Below, one piece after another: positions 25,401-36,299 of a stretch of DNA of 64,000 nucleotides. How positions within the stretch are numbered: the first letter of the stretch is position 1; every line of letters starts with the position of its first letter. The notes below the pieces were generated by a model. It was not told the DNA's origin. It ran no database searches and worked only from the letters and a program-made list of their open reading frames with translations. Made by a program: the position numbers and the translations under genes. Source of the stretch: Chinchilla lanigera (lineage: Eukaryota; Chordata; Mammalia; Rodentia; Chinchillidae); NCBI RefSeq assembly GCF_000276665.1, contig NW_004955477.1:3965893-4029892 (forward strand). The letters run 5' to 3'.

Positions 25401-26297
25401 ACTACAACTGCACATTCACAAACATTCTGTTTGAAAAATGTGGAGGAACCCACGGTTTCCTGGGAGGGCAAAGCTATGTTTGTTTAATAGAGATGGAGGA
25501 AGGACTCTGAGGATACTCCCCGTCTGAGGGCTGGTTTGGGGAATGCTAGATTTTTCAGAGCAGAGACAGCAGAGTGAAAAACCCTTCTCGAACAATCTGA
25601 GGGGCTGCAGGAGGAGCTCCCTGTTGGGCAGCCTATCAAAGTGCCCTCCCTCTGAAAATCGTAAGAAACCCCAAATATTCTTCCCATTTTGTTTCCTTTT
25701 ACAAACATATATAGGCCATATGTAAGAAAGTTATCCTTGTAAAGCAATAAACCCAAGGTCTTTGCCTTCCAAGAATAAGGTTATTTTAGAGACAAATGGT
25801 ACACTGGCCAGAAGGTATGTAAAGCATTTGCAGTGGTAGAGTTAAAAACCTCAGACTTTTGGCTGTTGGGCCCAGGCAGAACCATCAGAAAATTACTTGA
25901 ACAGTAACATTTGGTCAGACCACAGTCTGTCCAAAAAGCTGAGTGATAAGGGCAACCCCAAAGCCCTGGCTCATCCCAGTACTAGGAGGAATCTGGGGAT
26001 TGGAATGCTTTGACCAAAAGTTCCAGCAGCAAATTTTTCACCATAAAAGGGGATGATTTCCCCCACTGAGGTTTTTTAATTTAATTTTTTAACATACCCA
26101 CCTTGTCTGTGTACAATTTGTATTTTCTAAACAATCCCTAAAATACTGTGGCCTATACATGATTATAAACATGGCTAGGGTAAGAACAGTGTTAAAAGGA
26201 ACCTTAAAGGAGCTAAGTTTACAATCTCTGACAAGAGTAGGGATTTCCTGGGGAAACATTACCAAGAGAAGCCAGCTCTACGGGGTCCTCAGCTTAC
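22478..26297. other. ADAM12 intron ~10 (3.8 kb)
   Basis: Contains a 337-bp element with terminal inverted repeats at 24163. I recognise no SINE and no other gene. Confidence 0.75.
24163..24499. mobile_element. nonautonomous DNA transposon with terminal inverted repeats
   Basis: The ends TACAGTAAGTTCCCGACTTA and TAAATCAGGGACTTACTGTA are imperfect inverted repeats; over 24 bases about 21 match. The outer TA is consistent with a mariner/Tigger-type TA target. At 337 bp it lacks a transposase, so it is a MITE-like relic. The subfamily is not assigned. Confidence 0.85.
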
Positions 26298-26382
26298 CAT
26301 GACAACTCCTCCGGACTGTTCTGCAGTGCACATGCTCATGATTGGTGCCATGCCAATGGTGGTCCCTTGAAAATAAACCCCA
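26298..26382 (-). CDS. ADAM12: ADAM12 exon ~10 (metalloprotease domain)
   Basis: This 85-bp exon completes a split Ser codon with one base and encodes 28 residues, GVYFQGTTIGMAPIMS through SGGVVM. The segment precedes the catalytic helix; GMAPIMSMC is typical of ADAM12 and relatives. The acceptor is TTTCCTAG before TGGGG. The donor is GTCATG followed by GTAAGC. It enters in phase 2 and leaves in phase 0. An AG further in (before GGACC) was rejected as acceptor because it would drop the conserved GVYFQ and shift the frame. Confidence 0.95.
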
Positions 26383-27209
26383 CTAGGAAACAAAAAGAAA
26401 GACTTTCTTTAGTATCATGTAGAGTGCATGCATTTTGCGATATTTAAAATTCTGTTGGCATGCTAGCAACAGAATATGCAACTGTGAAAACAGCTGCATG
26501 AGAGTTATGCTCACATGTGATTTTTGGGTTTTTCTCTTTACATTTTATTTCCAGTTGCATCATGGTTCCATGATTCTTGTAGAATGTTGTTGTCTAGACT
26601 CAGACAGAAATCAGTTATTATTTCGCTTTTATAGGTCACTGCCTGCCTATTTTCTGATAGAGGGGGCTGCTCCTTTCAAATGATACTTGCTGACAGAGAG
26701 GCCAAAGACAGGCACTGAGAATCATTGCCGGTAAGGAAATACATTAGGTGCATTAGTACATTTCTGTCATAGCTGAATTTTGCTTTCCTGTGTAACTCAC
26801 TGCGGTCCTGCTGGAGATCTGAACACCTTCAAAGTGTCCTGCCAATATAGCTTGTCAAGTTGAAAGGGGCAGAAAAGGGATTTTTGTCCTGGATCCAGGG
26901 TGGAATAAGTAAGAACATACAAAACCTCGGCATCCAGGAGGAAGCTTCTGGAAGGGGGCTTGAGGCTTCAGCTTAGGCTTCCTCCTATCTAAAATCTTAA
27001 TCTGCTCATGAATCTAATGATAGGAGGGACCTGTTCAATACATATGGTGTTAAATCCAATCATATATTTTGACTCTACTTTTGAGAAATCGATCAACTTA
27101 CTCATGCTGTATTGGTCACGTGCATGTACAGCTAATGTGAATATTGTTGGAAAAATGAGATATTTTAGCTGTGGCCAGTTGGACAGAGACAGTAAATGTA
27201 TAAAAACCC

Positions 27210-27210
27210 C

Positions 27211-27257
<47 letters not shown>
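27210..27257 (+). repeat. (TATC)n microsatellite
   Basis: About 11-12 uninterrupted TATC units ending in TACCC. Confidence 0.95.
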
Positions 27258-27261
27258 CCCA

Positions 27262-27597
27262 TCCCCTTGCAATCATCTCTTGGTATCCATGAGGGATTGG
27301 TTCCAGACCCCTCTTCCCTCCATAAAAGGTTACAGATGCTCAAGTCCCTTATATAAAATGATAATATATTTGCCTGTAACCTACACATACCCTCTCATAT
27401 AATTTAAATAATCTCTAGATTACTTATAATACCTAATGCAATGTAAATGTGATGTAAATAGTTGTTATTCTGTACTGTTTAGGGAATAATGAAAAAAGTC
27501 TAAACATGTTCAGTACAGATGTAGTTTTTTCATGCATATTTTCTGTCTGAGCAAATTCATAGATATAGAACCCTCAGAAGATATGGAGGGTCGCATA
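27262..27597 (+). mobile_element. Tigger/MER2-like DNA transposon relic
   Basis: Recognisable order: GGGATTGGTTCCAGACCCCT, GATGCTCAAGTCCCTTATAT, CTCTAGATTACTTATAATAC, GTTTAGGGAATAATGA and GATATGGAGGGTCGCA. This matches a common pogo/Tigger-type nonautonomous element. The TATC array lies at its 5' edge. Confidence 0.8.
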
Positions 27598-28298
27598 TTT
27601 GCAGCACTAAGGATTTCAGCATTTGTGTTTACATTCAATATAAACCATATGAATAGATAGAACTACACATGTCTATAAGTAATAAGGTTATAGAAGATGT
27701 TAATTTATTTCCAGATGTTCAAATTGGACAGATTCCAGTGGGGGAAAAAATCAAAACAAAAACACTTGGACTCAAAATATATGAAATCTATTTTAATAAT
27801 TCAGAACTAATCAATGCATAAAATATGAGGCAACCACAAATACCCAAGGAAGGAAACCCCCCACCATGAAAATGACCAAAATAGATGACTAGGGGGTGCC
27901 AGCAGCCTCCGTGCAAATATAGACAGTTTCTAATGTGAGAATGGCATAGGACTGGTTTTTGACTTTCCATAGATGTTCAATAAGCCAGATCTGACTTGCC
28001 AAAGAAAATGCCCTCTGACCCTGAAGCTTTTGCTTCCATAAAGTAAGTCATATGAACATAGAAGAATCATGGCATAAACTGCTTGAAGATCCAAATGAAC
28101 AACTGCCACCTTTGGAAACATATACTTTGTACCAGTTCAGACTATAATAAGGATGCTCTTTTCTTTGAATTATAAAGGTGTTGTAACATCCCATCATACA
28201 TTATGTGAAGTTATAGCTATGCTTTCCTTCATTTTTATTAACTTTTCAACACAAGTTATTCTCTGAAATTTTCTTGAGTTCCGTTATCTTCTCAATAG

Positions 28299-28538
28299 AC
28301 TGGAGACTTTCCAGAGCAAGGAATGTACATGTTGGTCATCATGAAGTTCTACACCTCCGTAGCACACTCTGTTTCCTACCACGTGGTCAATATGTACCGA
28401 TTAAACACAGGACACAAAGTCGTGCACTACACTGCTGGGACTCTGAACTGGGGAGCCAGGCAGCAACAGCTCAGAGAAGCAATGAGAGCTTTTCTTCTCT
28501 GGGCATCTGACAATAGTCAACCAAATGTCTGTCCTTAA
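28299..28538 (+). other. unrecognised ORF antisense to ADAM12
   Basis: Open from a stop at 28296 to a TAA at 28536-28538, about 79 codons, containing KFYTSVAHSVSYHVV and GARQQQLREAMRAFLLW. The composition is less repetitive than most random ORFs here. It follows TTATCTTCTCAATAG, which resembles a splice acceptor. I recognise no family, see no poly-A tail or promoter, and would not call it a gene. It could be a decayed pseudogene fragment or chance. Confidence 0.2.
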
Positions 28539-28918
28539 GTCTTGTATAAACATGTAGTTTTCATTAATAATACATAAAAGAAAATGGGCCTTTTTAAAAA
28601 ATAGCCTATCAGGACAATTTTATATCAAGACTAAGAGCAGAAAGCTAGTATAGAAGAAAACGTCCAAGTTATGGAAGAAGACAATGATACTTCTGCAGAG
28701 AGACAGACTTCCCAGGTATGCAAGGGAACTTTCCTAACAGACCTGTGATTCCAGATATGGATGGTGCTGCCCCACCGACGTGGGGTAAAAGGCCCCTTGT
28801 GGGAGCCGTGTGCCCTACAGAAGGGATTGGAGCTTTGGGGCTGTGCAGAAGCAGCTAGGAGGACAGGTTGTGCAAAGGACACAATTTCTTTAAGCAAAAG
28901 GGAGTCAGAAAAACCTAC

Positions 28919-29088
28919 CTGATAAGCTGTGCATTGTCATGGGATTTGCGAGGTAGAAGCTTCATCTTCCTCCAGTCGAGAAACTCATGGAGGCTGGTAA
29001 ACGGGTCCTGACTTATAGGGCATTTGTCGATGTCATTCCACACTTCCACCCCTACCAACACTATTCGAATGTTCAGTGATCTGTAAAA
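28919..29088 (-). CDS. ADAM12: ADAM12 exon ~9 (metalloprotease domain)
   Basis: This 170-bp exon encodes 56 residues, FYRSLNIRIVLVGVEVWNDI through SHDNAQLI, plus two bases of a Ser codon finished by the next exon. It forms the central sheet and neighbouring helices of the catalytic domain. RIVLVGVEVW and FLDWRK are strongly conserved in the family. The acceptor is CCTCAG before TTTTACAGA and the donor is ATCAG followed by GTAGGT. It enters in phase 0 and leaves in phase 2. No stops or frameshifts were seen. Confidence 0.95.
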
Positions 29089-31184
29089 CTGAGGAAACCA
29101 GACATTCTTGAAGTATCACATTAGTGAGAACTTGAAAATCCGAACAGATTGCCTTGCTTGAAGTTTGCTGGCATACATGAGAACACCATCTTTGTGCCTT
29201 TATGCATGTGGCATTAGAATTTAAGAAATATCTGAAGTTCTTGATGCAAAGTGATGCATTAACTGGATTCTCAAATGTTTACTGATTAGACACTACAGTT
29301 ATTAGCCTTTTTACTGTTTTTCTGTAATTGCATGAAAACTCATTTCAGATGATTCATTGGTGATTTAAATGTGCACATAGATGTACATTAGAGCTAAAGC
29401 CTGCCAGTTAATATCCACTGCAAGAAAAACAATGAGTGGATTAGGATCTTTTAGACACTTCTGCCAAGGACAATAATTTGTTCATTTTAAGCAAAATGTT
29501 CTGCCTATGAGGTACTGAAAATGAATCTGTATTAATTTTTCAGCAAAGACTCAGCTTTGGCTGACACTATCATGTTCTGTCACCTACAATCAATGTAGGA
29601 GGCTTTAATTAAATGAACAAGTCAAAATCCTTCAGGATACTAAAGGCATGAATGGAGCCTTTCTTTAGGAACTTTAATGACTCTTCTCCCCTCTGCCAGA
29701 AGTTAGCTCAACACTGGTGATATGGAAAGATGTGCTAAAGGAAGCCCTTCTCGTGAGGCAAAGCTTCAGGCACACCACAGGAAGCTACTCTTCTTATCGC
29801 TCTTCATACCCCACCTTCAGGCCATCACAGCTTCAACCTATAGCCTATGTTTTCCAGGAGATTGTCTTGAGGCAGGAGGGAAAAACCAGTGCTCCAGTGG
29901 CCGAGTGATGCTTCTGTCTCACCTAAGTCTAGATGGGCAACATGAGGGACTGGAGCAGAGGAATGAATTTCCTGTTGTCCTCAACTACCTCACTATGCCA
30001 TGTACATCCCTCTGACAGGCAGACTGCTCTGCAATAACAGTTGAGGGGGGAAGGACACAGGGTTACCTGGTTGCTTGTAAATTTTTTTAATGCCTACGAT
30101 ATACGAAGGAGCATGCAAGAAAATGTCCTTATCTTCTGAGACTCCAGGTAGCCAAGGAGTAAAATGTGTCTAGAGATAGCAGGCTGATCCAAGGCCAAAC
30201 TCTAAGTTCTATCTGTAGTTGCTAGAAGCATCTGGCTAGCATGTAACAAAATTCATAGAAGCTCCACATTTGAGAGTTAAGCACCATTCCAACGCAGTAA
30301 GTTAAAGTTCAAGAAATTCCCCAAAGATGAACATCTGACCCCAGAGTCTAACCCATGTAAGGCAGCTCATCTTTTTCCTCATTGGCTCCAATAGTCATAT
30401 GGTGAGCACCGGGTCAGCAGAAGAATACACTGATGATCGCAGTGATTCAGCTTAGTTCCAAACAGATAACAATTACATTAATAATTTAATGAGACAATTA
30501 CATATCCGAAATGCTGCCCAATAGTATGTTTTTAATCAAGAATCGTTTGACCTGTGGTATCTACTTGCAAGCTCCTTTTGCCAGGCATCTGAGGCAAAAT
30601 TAAGTTCTTGGACTGCCTTGAGCTCCATATGCACATGTTTGGCTGGGTCCTTTGTGAGATTACATTTTCAGCTGTATCCTATACAAAGGTGACAGTGGTC
30701 AGAAAGCAGAAATATAGGCAATCCCATGCTGAAGCTTACATCAGCTTGCTAAGAGACATTTTCAGGGCCAGATACCTTGAGAGGGCTCTAGAGTTGTTAT
30801 GTGAGGACACTGCTGTGCAGGAGTATTGCGTGAACACAGGAACTAAAGTCTGCAAGAGGCTAATTTGTCATTGTTCCTCAGCACCAGCTTTGTTGCTTAT
30901 TAATCAGGGAGCTTTTTATAATAATGAAGGGGTTTGAATTGCTACCTATGAGTGCTGTCAAACCGTGTGCTAGGACAGTTGTCTTCCTAAGCAGAATATA
31001 ACATACAGCCCCCCTCTTAAAGTTAGTACCATCGATTAACTGCCGTGTGTGCTAAACTTACATCAAGCCATTATTCATTCATGGTCCCTCTACTGCTGGC
31101 TCTGTATATTCTTCCATGGTTGCCTCTGAGTTCCTGTTGGTTATTGTCAGTAACAATGAACACAGCTAACAATAACTAATGCTA

Positions 31185-31490
31185 CTATGTTCTACTATGC
31201 TCCAGGCCTGATGCTAAGGTACTTTTTGCAACTCAGCTTAGTTCTCAGAATGACTGTATGAGTTGCAAACTACACTTGTTCCCACTTTAAAGTCAAGGGC
31301 AGCTGGGGATATAGCTCAGCGGCATAAGTGCTTGCCTGGCAAGCACAAGGTCCTGAGTTTGATTCCTGGTATCAAAAATAAATAAAAATAAAGTCAAGGG
31401 CATTGAGACTGGGAGAGATCAGATAAATCACTCAGTGTCATGACTGCATGGCTGAACTTGAACACAGGTAAAGTGACTGTGATGCCACGT
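31185..31490 (-). mobile_element. MIR-like relic interrupted by an ID SINE
   Basis: The flanks of the ID insertion (CTTGTTCCCACTTTAAAGTC before, CATTGAGACTGGGAGAG and CATGGCTGAACTTGAACACA after) follow the inverse MIR order. The ID copy splits the older element. Confidence 0.55.
31302..31389 (+). mobile_element. ID SINE with 13-bp target-site duplication
   Basis: GCTGGGGATATAGCTCAGCG head, ATAAATAAAAATA tail, and AAAGTCAAGGGCA at 31289-31301 and 31390-31402 exactly repeated. Confidence 0.95.
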
Positions 31491-32029
31491 TTTGAACTAC
31501 TAAGTAACATGCCCCCCTCTACAAATGCTGAGACTCATGTGACCCCAGGCGCAGAGAGCAGCTCGCAGGCTTCTGCAGGAAAAATGGAACTTGGCAGCCG
31601 CCTGCCTGGCTTAGGACTCCCAGAATATATATGGGCCTGCTGAGTCATTTACACAATAGTCACATGTATTTGCTCAGCTCTTGCTGTGGATTAGGCTTGG
31701 CATAAACCTAGAAGACAAAAATTAGAATGTCCTTACTCTTGTTTAGCTTCTCAGAGGCTACCAGATGGCTTACAGCAGGGGACACTGCACCATTATTCCA
31801 GTAATTGTGATACAATGGCCTGCCAAGCACTGGTGCAAACAGGAAGTCCAAGGATGCTGTTTTGGAGGGGCCACGGAAGACTTCTAGAAAGAGTGGATCT
31901 GAAATAAGGGGGTGGCATCAACTTGCATCTTTCAGATAATGGGCTTAGGATGAGAGGGGAAGAAGATGTCATATGAGCAAAAATGCCCAAAGAAATTGAA
32001 TATGCAGAAGATAAGTCCTTCCACAGAGC

Positions 32030-32518
32030 TTTACTGTGTTAGTCGGCTTATTATCATTGTGACAAAATACCCAAGAAAAACAATTTAGAGAAGGAAAGGT
32101 TCATTTTAGTTCATAGTTTCAGAGAAGTCAGTCCATGGTTGGTTGTTTCCATTACTTGGGGCCTGACATAAGGCAGAATGTCTGGCAGAAGAGTGTGGAG
32201 GAGGAAGAAAGCTGTTTACCACATAGCAGTCCGGAAGCAGAGTAGGTAAGACAAGCCAGAGAGGAAGGGGCCACGGACAACCTATAGCCCCCAAGACCAC
32301 ACCTCCGTGATCTGTTCCCTTCAGTGAGGCTCCACTTCCTCTTCCCCTTCCCATAATCTCTCAATACTGCCATCACATGATCTCATTCATGGATTAACCT
32401 ATTGATAAAATTAGAGCCCTTATGGTCAAATCACTTCCCAAAAGCCCATCAGCTAGCAACAAAGCCTTCAACAGAGTGGGCCATTTGAGGGGGACATGAT
32501 GGATCTCAACCATAACAG
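32030..32518 (-). mobile_element. MaLR-type solo LTR, inverted
   Basis: Starts TGTTAGTCGGCTTATTATCA with CAAAATACCCAAGAAAAAC (inverse of the LTR 3' end). It contains AGTCAGTCCATGGTTGG and CCTTCAACAGAGTGGGCC. About 490 bp, no internal genes. Confidence 0.7.
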
Positions 32519-33315
32519 TCAGTGAAGTTGAGCCCTAAATAATTCCCAGCAGGTGCAAACTTACTAATAAGTAAGAGGGATGGGCTAGAGTGAAGGCTTA
32601 ACATGCCACAGCTACAGTGGTCACTTTATCACAAGTGCATACTCTGCTGGCTGTGATTTAATCAGGACTGGAAGAGAATGCCTGGTAGTTTGGCCTAAAA
32701 GCATGAGTATCAAACATGTGTTTTGTGTTTCACTTACGGGGATTTCCTGAATGTTTCACAATGTCACCTTTGTCACTAAAACACTTCTGTATCTTCTCCA
32801 TTCTGGGACGTCCTTCCCACTCTCCAAGCCAATACAGCCAAGTAGTTCTAATTTAGAAGGGCCCAGCAGAGCCAAGATGCCAGCAAATGAGGAAGTGACC
32901 ACTGGGATAGCCATTGCTTTCTGGACCTAGGCTTTCCCACATGTAGAATTGCAAAACTGAAATTTGGAACACCCCACAGAACCAGGTTCATCCATCAACA
33001 GACTTGGACACAGAGAGTCTGCCAAGGAGCTTGGGTATCTCCAGTAGGGTCTCTGGGGGCTGTTGGATATGGGTAGCAGTGCCAGAGCCAGACACATCTG
33101 TGTGCTCAGCGAATTGTCTGTGTACCCACAAGAAACATAAGAAAAAGCAGGCTGAAACACCCGATTAAATCCATCAGGATTCTTGTTTAATTTCCAGTGC
33201 AAATTATTAACAAACCCCCAATTGCTCATTTTTGGTTTTGTGCACTGAAGCAAGATATAACCTAGAACAATATGCAAAGACATATAAACACAGAGGGCCA
33301 AAACACACAGGGCTG

Positions 33316-33418
33316 GGGCTGGGGATTTAGCTCAGTGGCACAGTGGCTGCCTGGCAAGCGCAAGGTTGTGAGTTCAACTCCTGGTACCGGCAAAAAACAA
33401 AAACAAAAACAAAAACAA
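33316..33418 (+). mobile_element. ID SINE with 16-bp target-site duplication
   Basis: GGGCTGGGGATTTAGCTCAG-type head and a (CAAAAA)n tail. AAAACACACAGGGCTG is present exactly at 33300-33315 and 33419-33434. Confidence 0.95.
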
Positions 33419-33639
33419 AAAACACACAGGGCTGAAACATTTTAACAAGAGGTGTCAGTAATTTCCAGTTTGGTTTTAATATAGTTCATCATTCCTTTAG
33501 ATTCCTGAGGCCTGAGAAGAACTCATGTTCTCTTCCTTCTGTACAGTCTGAGGCTAGTGGGAAGCCTTCCAGGCAACAGTGGGTCTTGCTTACCATGGAG
33601 CGGTGGCCTGTATATGTGACTCAGGTATCTATATCTTTC

Positions 33640-33805
33640 ACCTGCCCATTGTTGCTTCTCAGTCTTGTTTTATGTTAGAATCACTGGAGAACCTTGGGCA
33701 ATACCTAACTCCCTCTCTAGCCAATAGGAGCAGAATCCTTGGGCTGAGACTCAAGGATTGGTATTCACAAAGAAACAAACAAAACTCCCAAGAGGATTCT
33801 GATGC
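33640..33805 (+). mobile_element. MER5-like hAT DNA relic
   Basis: TTAGAATCACTGGAGAACCT, GGAGCAGAATCCTTGGG and GGATTCTGATGCCTAGCC match the MER5 pattern. Diverged, nonautonomous. Confidence 0.55.
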
Positions 33806-34377
33806 CTAGCCTGGACTGTGATCCAGCTTTTACTCTTACATTGCCTTTGACGGAGATTCTAATCTGGTTGGGATGGGTCTTGGGCATGAATGTGGTCCAG
33901 GGTCCTCTGGTGACTCATCCTTCTCCCTGTCCAAAGAACTGACCTGTTACCAGGATTCTTCTGCATCTGCTTGCCCTCAGGTACGACAAAGTTTCATGTG
34001 CAAAGAGGTACTGCTAAGAATACATCAACATGCATGGGGTGCTTACAACTTGTCTTGAAGGTCTGCTGGACAAGCATAATATCATCCCAAGATATGGATG
34101 GCCATTTGTTTATTTCTGACTTTCAAAAAGTTCTACCTAGCCACAGCCTCTAAGTGCCAAACCTAGATCTCAACTACTCAGAGTGCCCCACAAAAACCCT
34201 TCCCACTCCTGCTCTCCTGGGGCCTAAATGTCATCTACCTGCCACTCTACTACCACTCGCAGTCATGGGAGCTCCCACTCTCCGCTAGCCTCTGCTTGGT
34301 CGCAGGGTTTTAGACTCATGGCATGTGGTGGAAATCAAGGCTGAGAGCTCCTGTTGGGGTCAGAGAGAGACAGATCA

Positions 34378-34525
34378 TTCCTGGTCTTGCATTTTAATGT
34401 TGCTTGAATATGTGCAAATTACTAACCTCTGCAAACCCCAGCTTCTTCTGCTATAAATTGGGAATGGTAATGCCTCCCTGAGAGTGTATGCAAAGCCTTT
34501 AGAGCTGGTACACAGTTACTGCCAA
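34378..34525 (+). mobile_element. MIR SINE fragment
   Basis: GTGCAAATTACTAACCTCTG, CTATAAATTGGGAATGGTAA and TGCCTCCCTGAGAGTG follow the MIR sense order. Confidence 0.65.
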
Positions 34526-35082
34526 CAACACTGATGTGTCACCATGTCCTGCAGATGTCTCTAACCTTGTCCCCATATCCCTAATTCCCCTGCCTTGGGA
34601 CTAGCCTTTATCACTCCTGTGCAATACATTTCTACCAGCCCTATTTATCAATGGGTACTCCATCCACCACACTAACTGCAGGAATTCCTTGCATAATCCG
34701 ATGCATCCTTCCCCTGTTTAAAAGCATTTATGTGGCTCTCTGTTAGCTGTACAGTAAAGCCAATATAGCTTTGAGGGCATTTGAGCCTTGGGCATCTATA
34801 TTTCCTCCTGCCCTAGTTGCACATGCATGTATTCATACACAAACACAAGCATGTATTCAGATACCTGTATGCATATACAAACACACATGCATTCCTGAGC
34901 ACACATGTACACACCTATAGGGACGCATATATACATCCACATTTGTGCATACATATCCCTTCAGCTCATCATGTACATAATGGTGGGTACATCCCAGGAC
35001 CCCTTTTCAGGATTTTCTTCCTACAAGTTATCCCTCTCCCCAGAAGAAGGGAATTGCTTTTCTCCTCTGTACCCTAAGAGAC

Positions 35083-35186
35083 TGCCATTCATGGCTCCAC
35101 TCATGACTCCATTCATGGCATCATTTATGGTTCCAATCATGGCTCCATTCAGTGCTCCATTCATGGTATCACTCATGGCTTTGAAC
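35083..35186 (+). repeat. degenerate 12-bp tandem repeat
   Basis: About eight units around ATGGCTCCATTC (variants ATGACTCCATTC, ATGGCATCATTT, ATGGTTCCAATC). Both strands stay open, giving periodic ORFs (MAPFM-like and MNGAM-like) that are repeat artefacts. Confidence 0.8.
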
Positions 35187-35294
35187 TGCTGTGTATAAAA
35201 GGCAACCACTTCAGAGGATCTTGACTGTGACAGACTCAACAATCATCAAGCTCCTCTTTTCCAGTGTCCTCACAGGCAGGAGACATGGTATTGC

Positions 35295-35400
35295 TGAGAA
35301 GCTCCAGTGGCTTTAGGACCATGGTTGCCAGACACACTGCACATGAGAATTGCTAGGGATCTTCTAAAACTACTGAAGTCCAGCCTGCACCATGTCCCAT
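35295..35400. mobile_element. possible MER5-like relic
   Basis: CCATGGTTGCCAGACACACT and GCACATGAGAATTGCTAGG recall the 5' part of MER5-type elements. Short and weak. Confidence 0.35.
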
Positions 35401-36016
35401 ACCCTGCAGACAAGGAGCAGCAGGACCTCTGCAAGCTCCATAGGCAGTTCCAGTGTGCAGGACAGTGTCACAAGCTCTGCTTCACACAGAAAGCATCAGC
35501 CCAAAAGAACCCCCGTTCTGGCCCACAGAATGTGTTGAGAGAGGATAGGGGCTTTAGACAGATACCATCAGCATTTCCTTCTAATCAGGTGGTGGAAGGA
35601 GCAGTTCATGAGCAAATACTCTCAGGATGGACTAGATTGCTAGGGGCTCTTCTAGCTGGGAAATAATTTTTGCGAAAAGTAGGGTTCCAACCTACTTGTC
35701 TTCAGTGAGAGATTTTCCAATAGCTGATTGGGCCACATCCCAGGAGAATGAGACCTGTGTGTCCCTTGGAGATGAAAGCTTGCCCCTAGGGTCACACCTG
35801 CATAGGGACCTGCCATGGAAGTCCAGGAAGAGGCTCAGCCTGGGAACGTTCCTCAGGGTCCAATTCATCCTGCAGAGGCTCTGGATCTAAATGGAGAGCC
35901 CAAGACCCCCCAACGATGGGAACTCTGCCTGGCCTGAAGCCAGCCTGTAGGAAACTTTGCCCTCAAGGCAACCACAGTCCAATGTGCCATGGCTGGCACC
36001 TCCCAAACCTACTCAA

Positions 36017-36049
36017 CACTTGATCTTAGCCAAAAGGCCGAGAAGCGAT
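36017..36049 (-). pseudogene. U2 snRNA 5' fragment retrocopy
   Basis: On the minus strand it begins ATCGCTTCTCGGCCTTTTGG, the 5' end of U2 snRNA, and continues to about nucleotide 33-34 with no mismatch I can see. It is flanked by the exact 14-bp direct repeat CCAAACCTACTCAA at 36003-36016 and 36050-36063. There is no poly-A tail. It is a 3'-truncated retrocopy and cannot make a functional snRNA. It lies in intron ~8 on the ADAM12 strand, about 180 bp from exon ~8. Confidence 0.93.
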
Positions 36050-36227
36050 CCAAACCTACTCAAGACCTGGGACACTCAGAAGACAATATACTCCCAGTCC
36101 CAGCCCAGGACCTGGAAGCAGAGCTTGGTCTCCCTGCTAAGTCAGACGAGGTGAACTTTATTCTCTCAACCCCATTTCCAAACATTTACATGATTTGAGT
36201 GATTTAATTACCCAGAAAAGAACTTAC

Positions 36228-36299
36228 CTTGTCAACGTGATTAGCAATCTCTATTAATCGCTGCTTAACTTTTTCCAGATCTTTTCCTTGCCTCTGAAA
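36228..36299 (-). CDS. ADAM12: ADAM12 exon ~8 (metalloprotease domain)
   Basis: This 72-bp phase-0 exon encodes 24 residues beginning FQRQGKDLEKVKQ and ending ANHVDK, the first long helix region of the catalytic domain. Two AG acceptors lie six bases apart: TTGTTAAG before TTTCAG, and the AG within TTTCAG itself. The outer one is chosen because it keeps the conserved FQ between DNRE and RQGK and gives the 72-bp length usual for this ADAM exon. The inner site would remove two residues and keep the frame, so NAG-like alternative acceptor use is conceivable. The outer acceptor's pyrimidine tract is weak. The donor is GACAAG followed by GTAAGTT. Confidence 0.93.

Larger units (their letters stand above)
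26383..28918. other. ADAM12 intron ~9 (2.5 kb)
   Basis: Contains a (TATC)n microsatellite followed directly by a Tigger-type DNA relic. An unrecognised plus-strand ORF lies at 28299-28538. The rest is AT-rich unique sequence. Confidence 0.75.
29089..36227. other. ADAM12 intron ~8 (7.1 kb)
   Basis: Holds two ID SINEs (31302, 33316), MIR relics, one MaLR LTR, MER5-like DNA relics, a degenerate 12-bp tandem repeat and a U2 snRNA fragment about 180 bp from exon ~8. The segment 29100-31180 shows no element I recognise. Confidence 0.75.

Noticed and set aside
26298..26365. Shorter 68-bp version of exon ~10 using an inner AG
   Set aside because: It drops the conserved GVYFQ and breaks phase with exon ~9.
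36017..36049. Functional U2 snRNA gene
   Set aside because: Only about 33 nucleotides remain; there is no Sm site, 3' domain or promoter.
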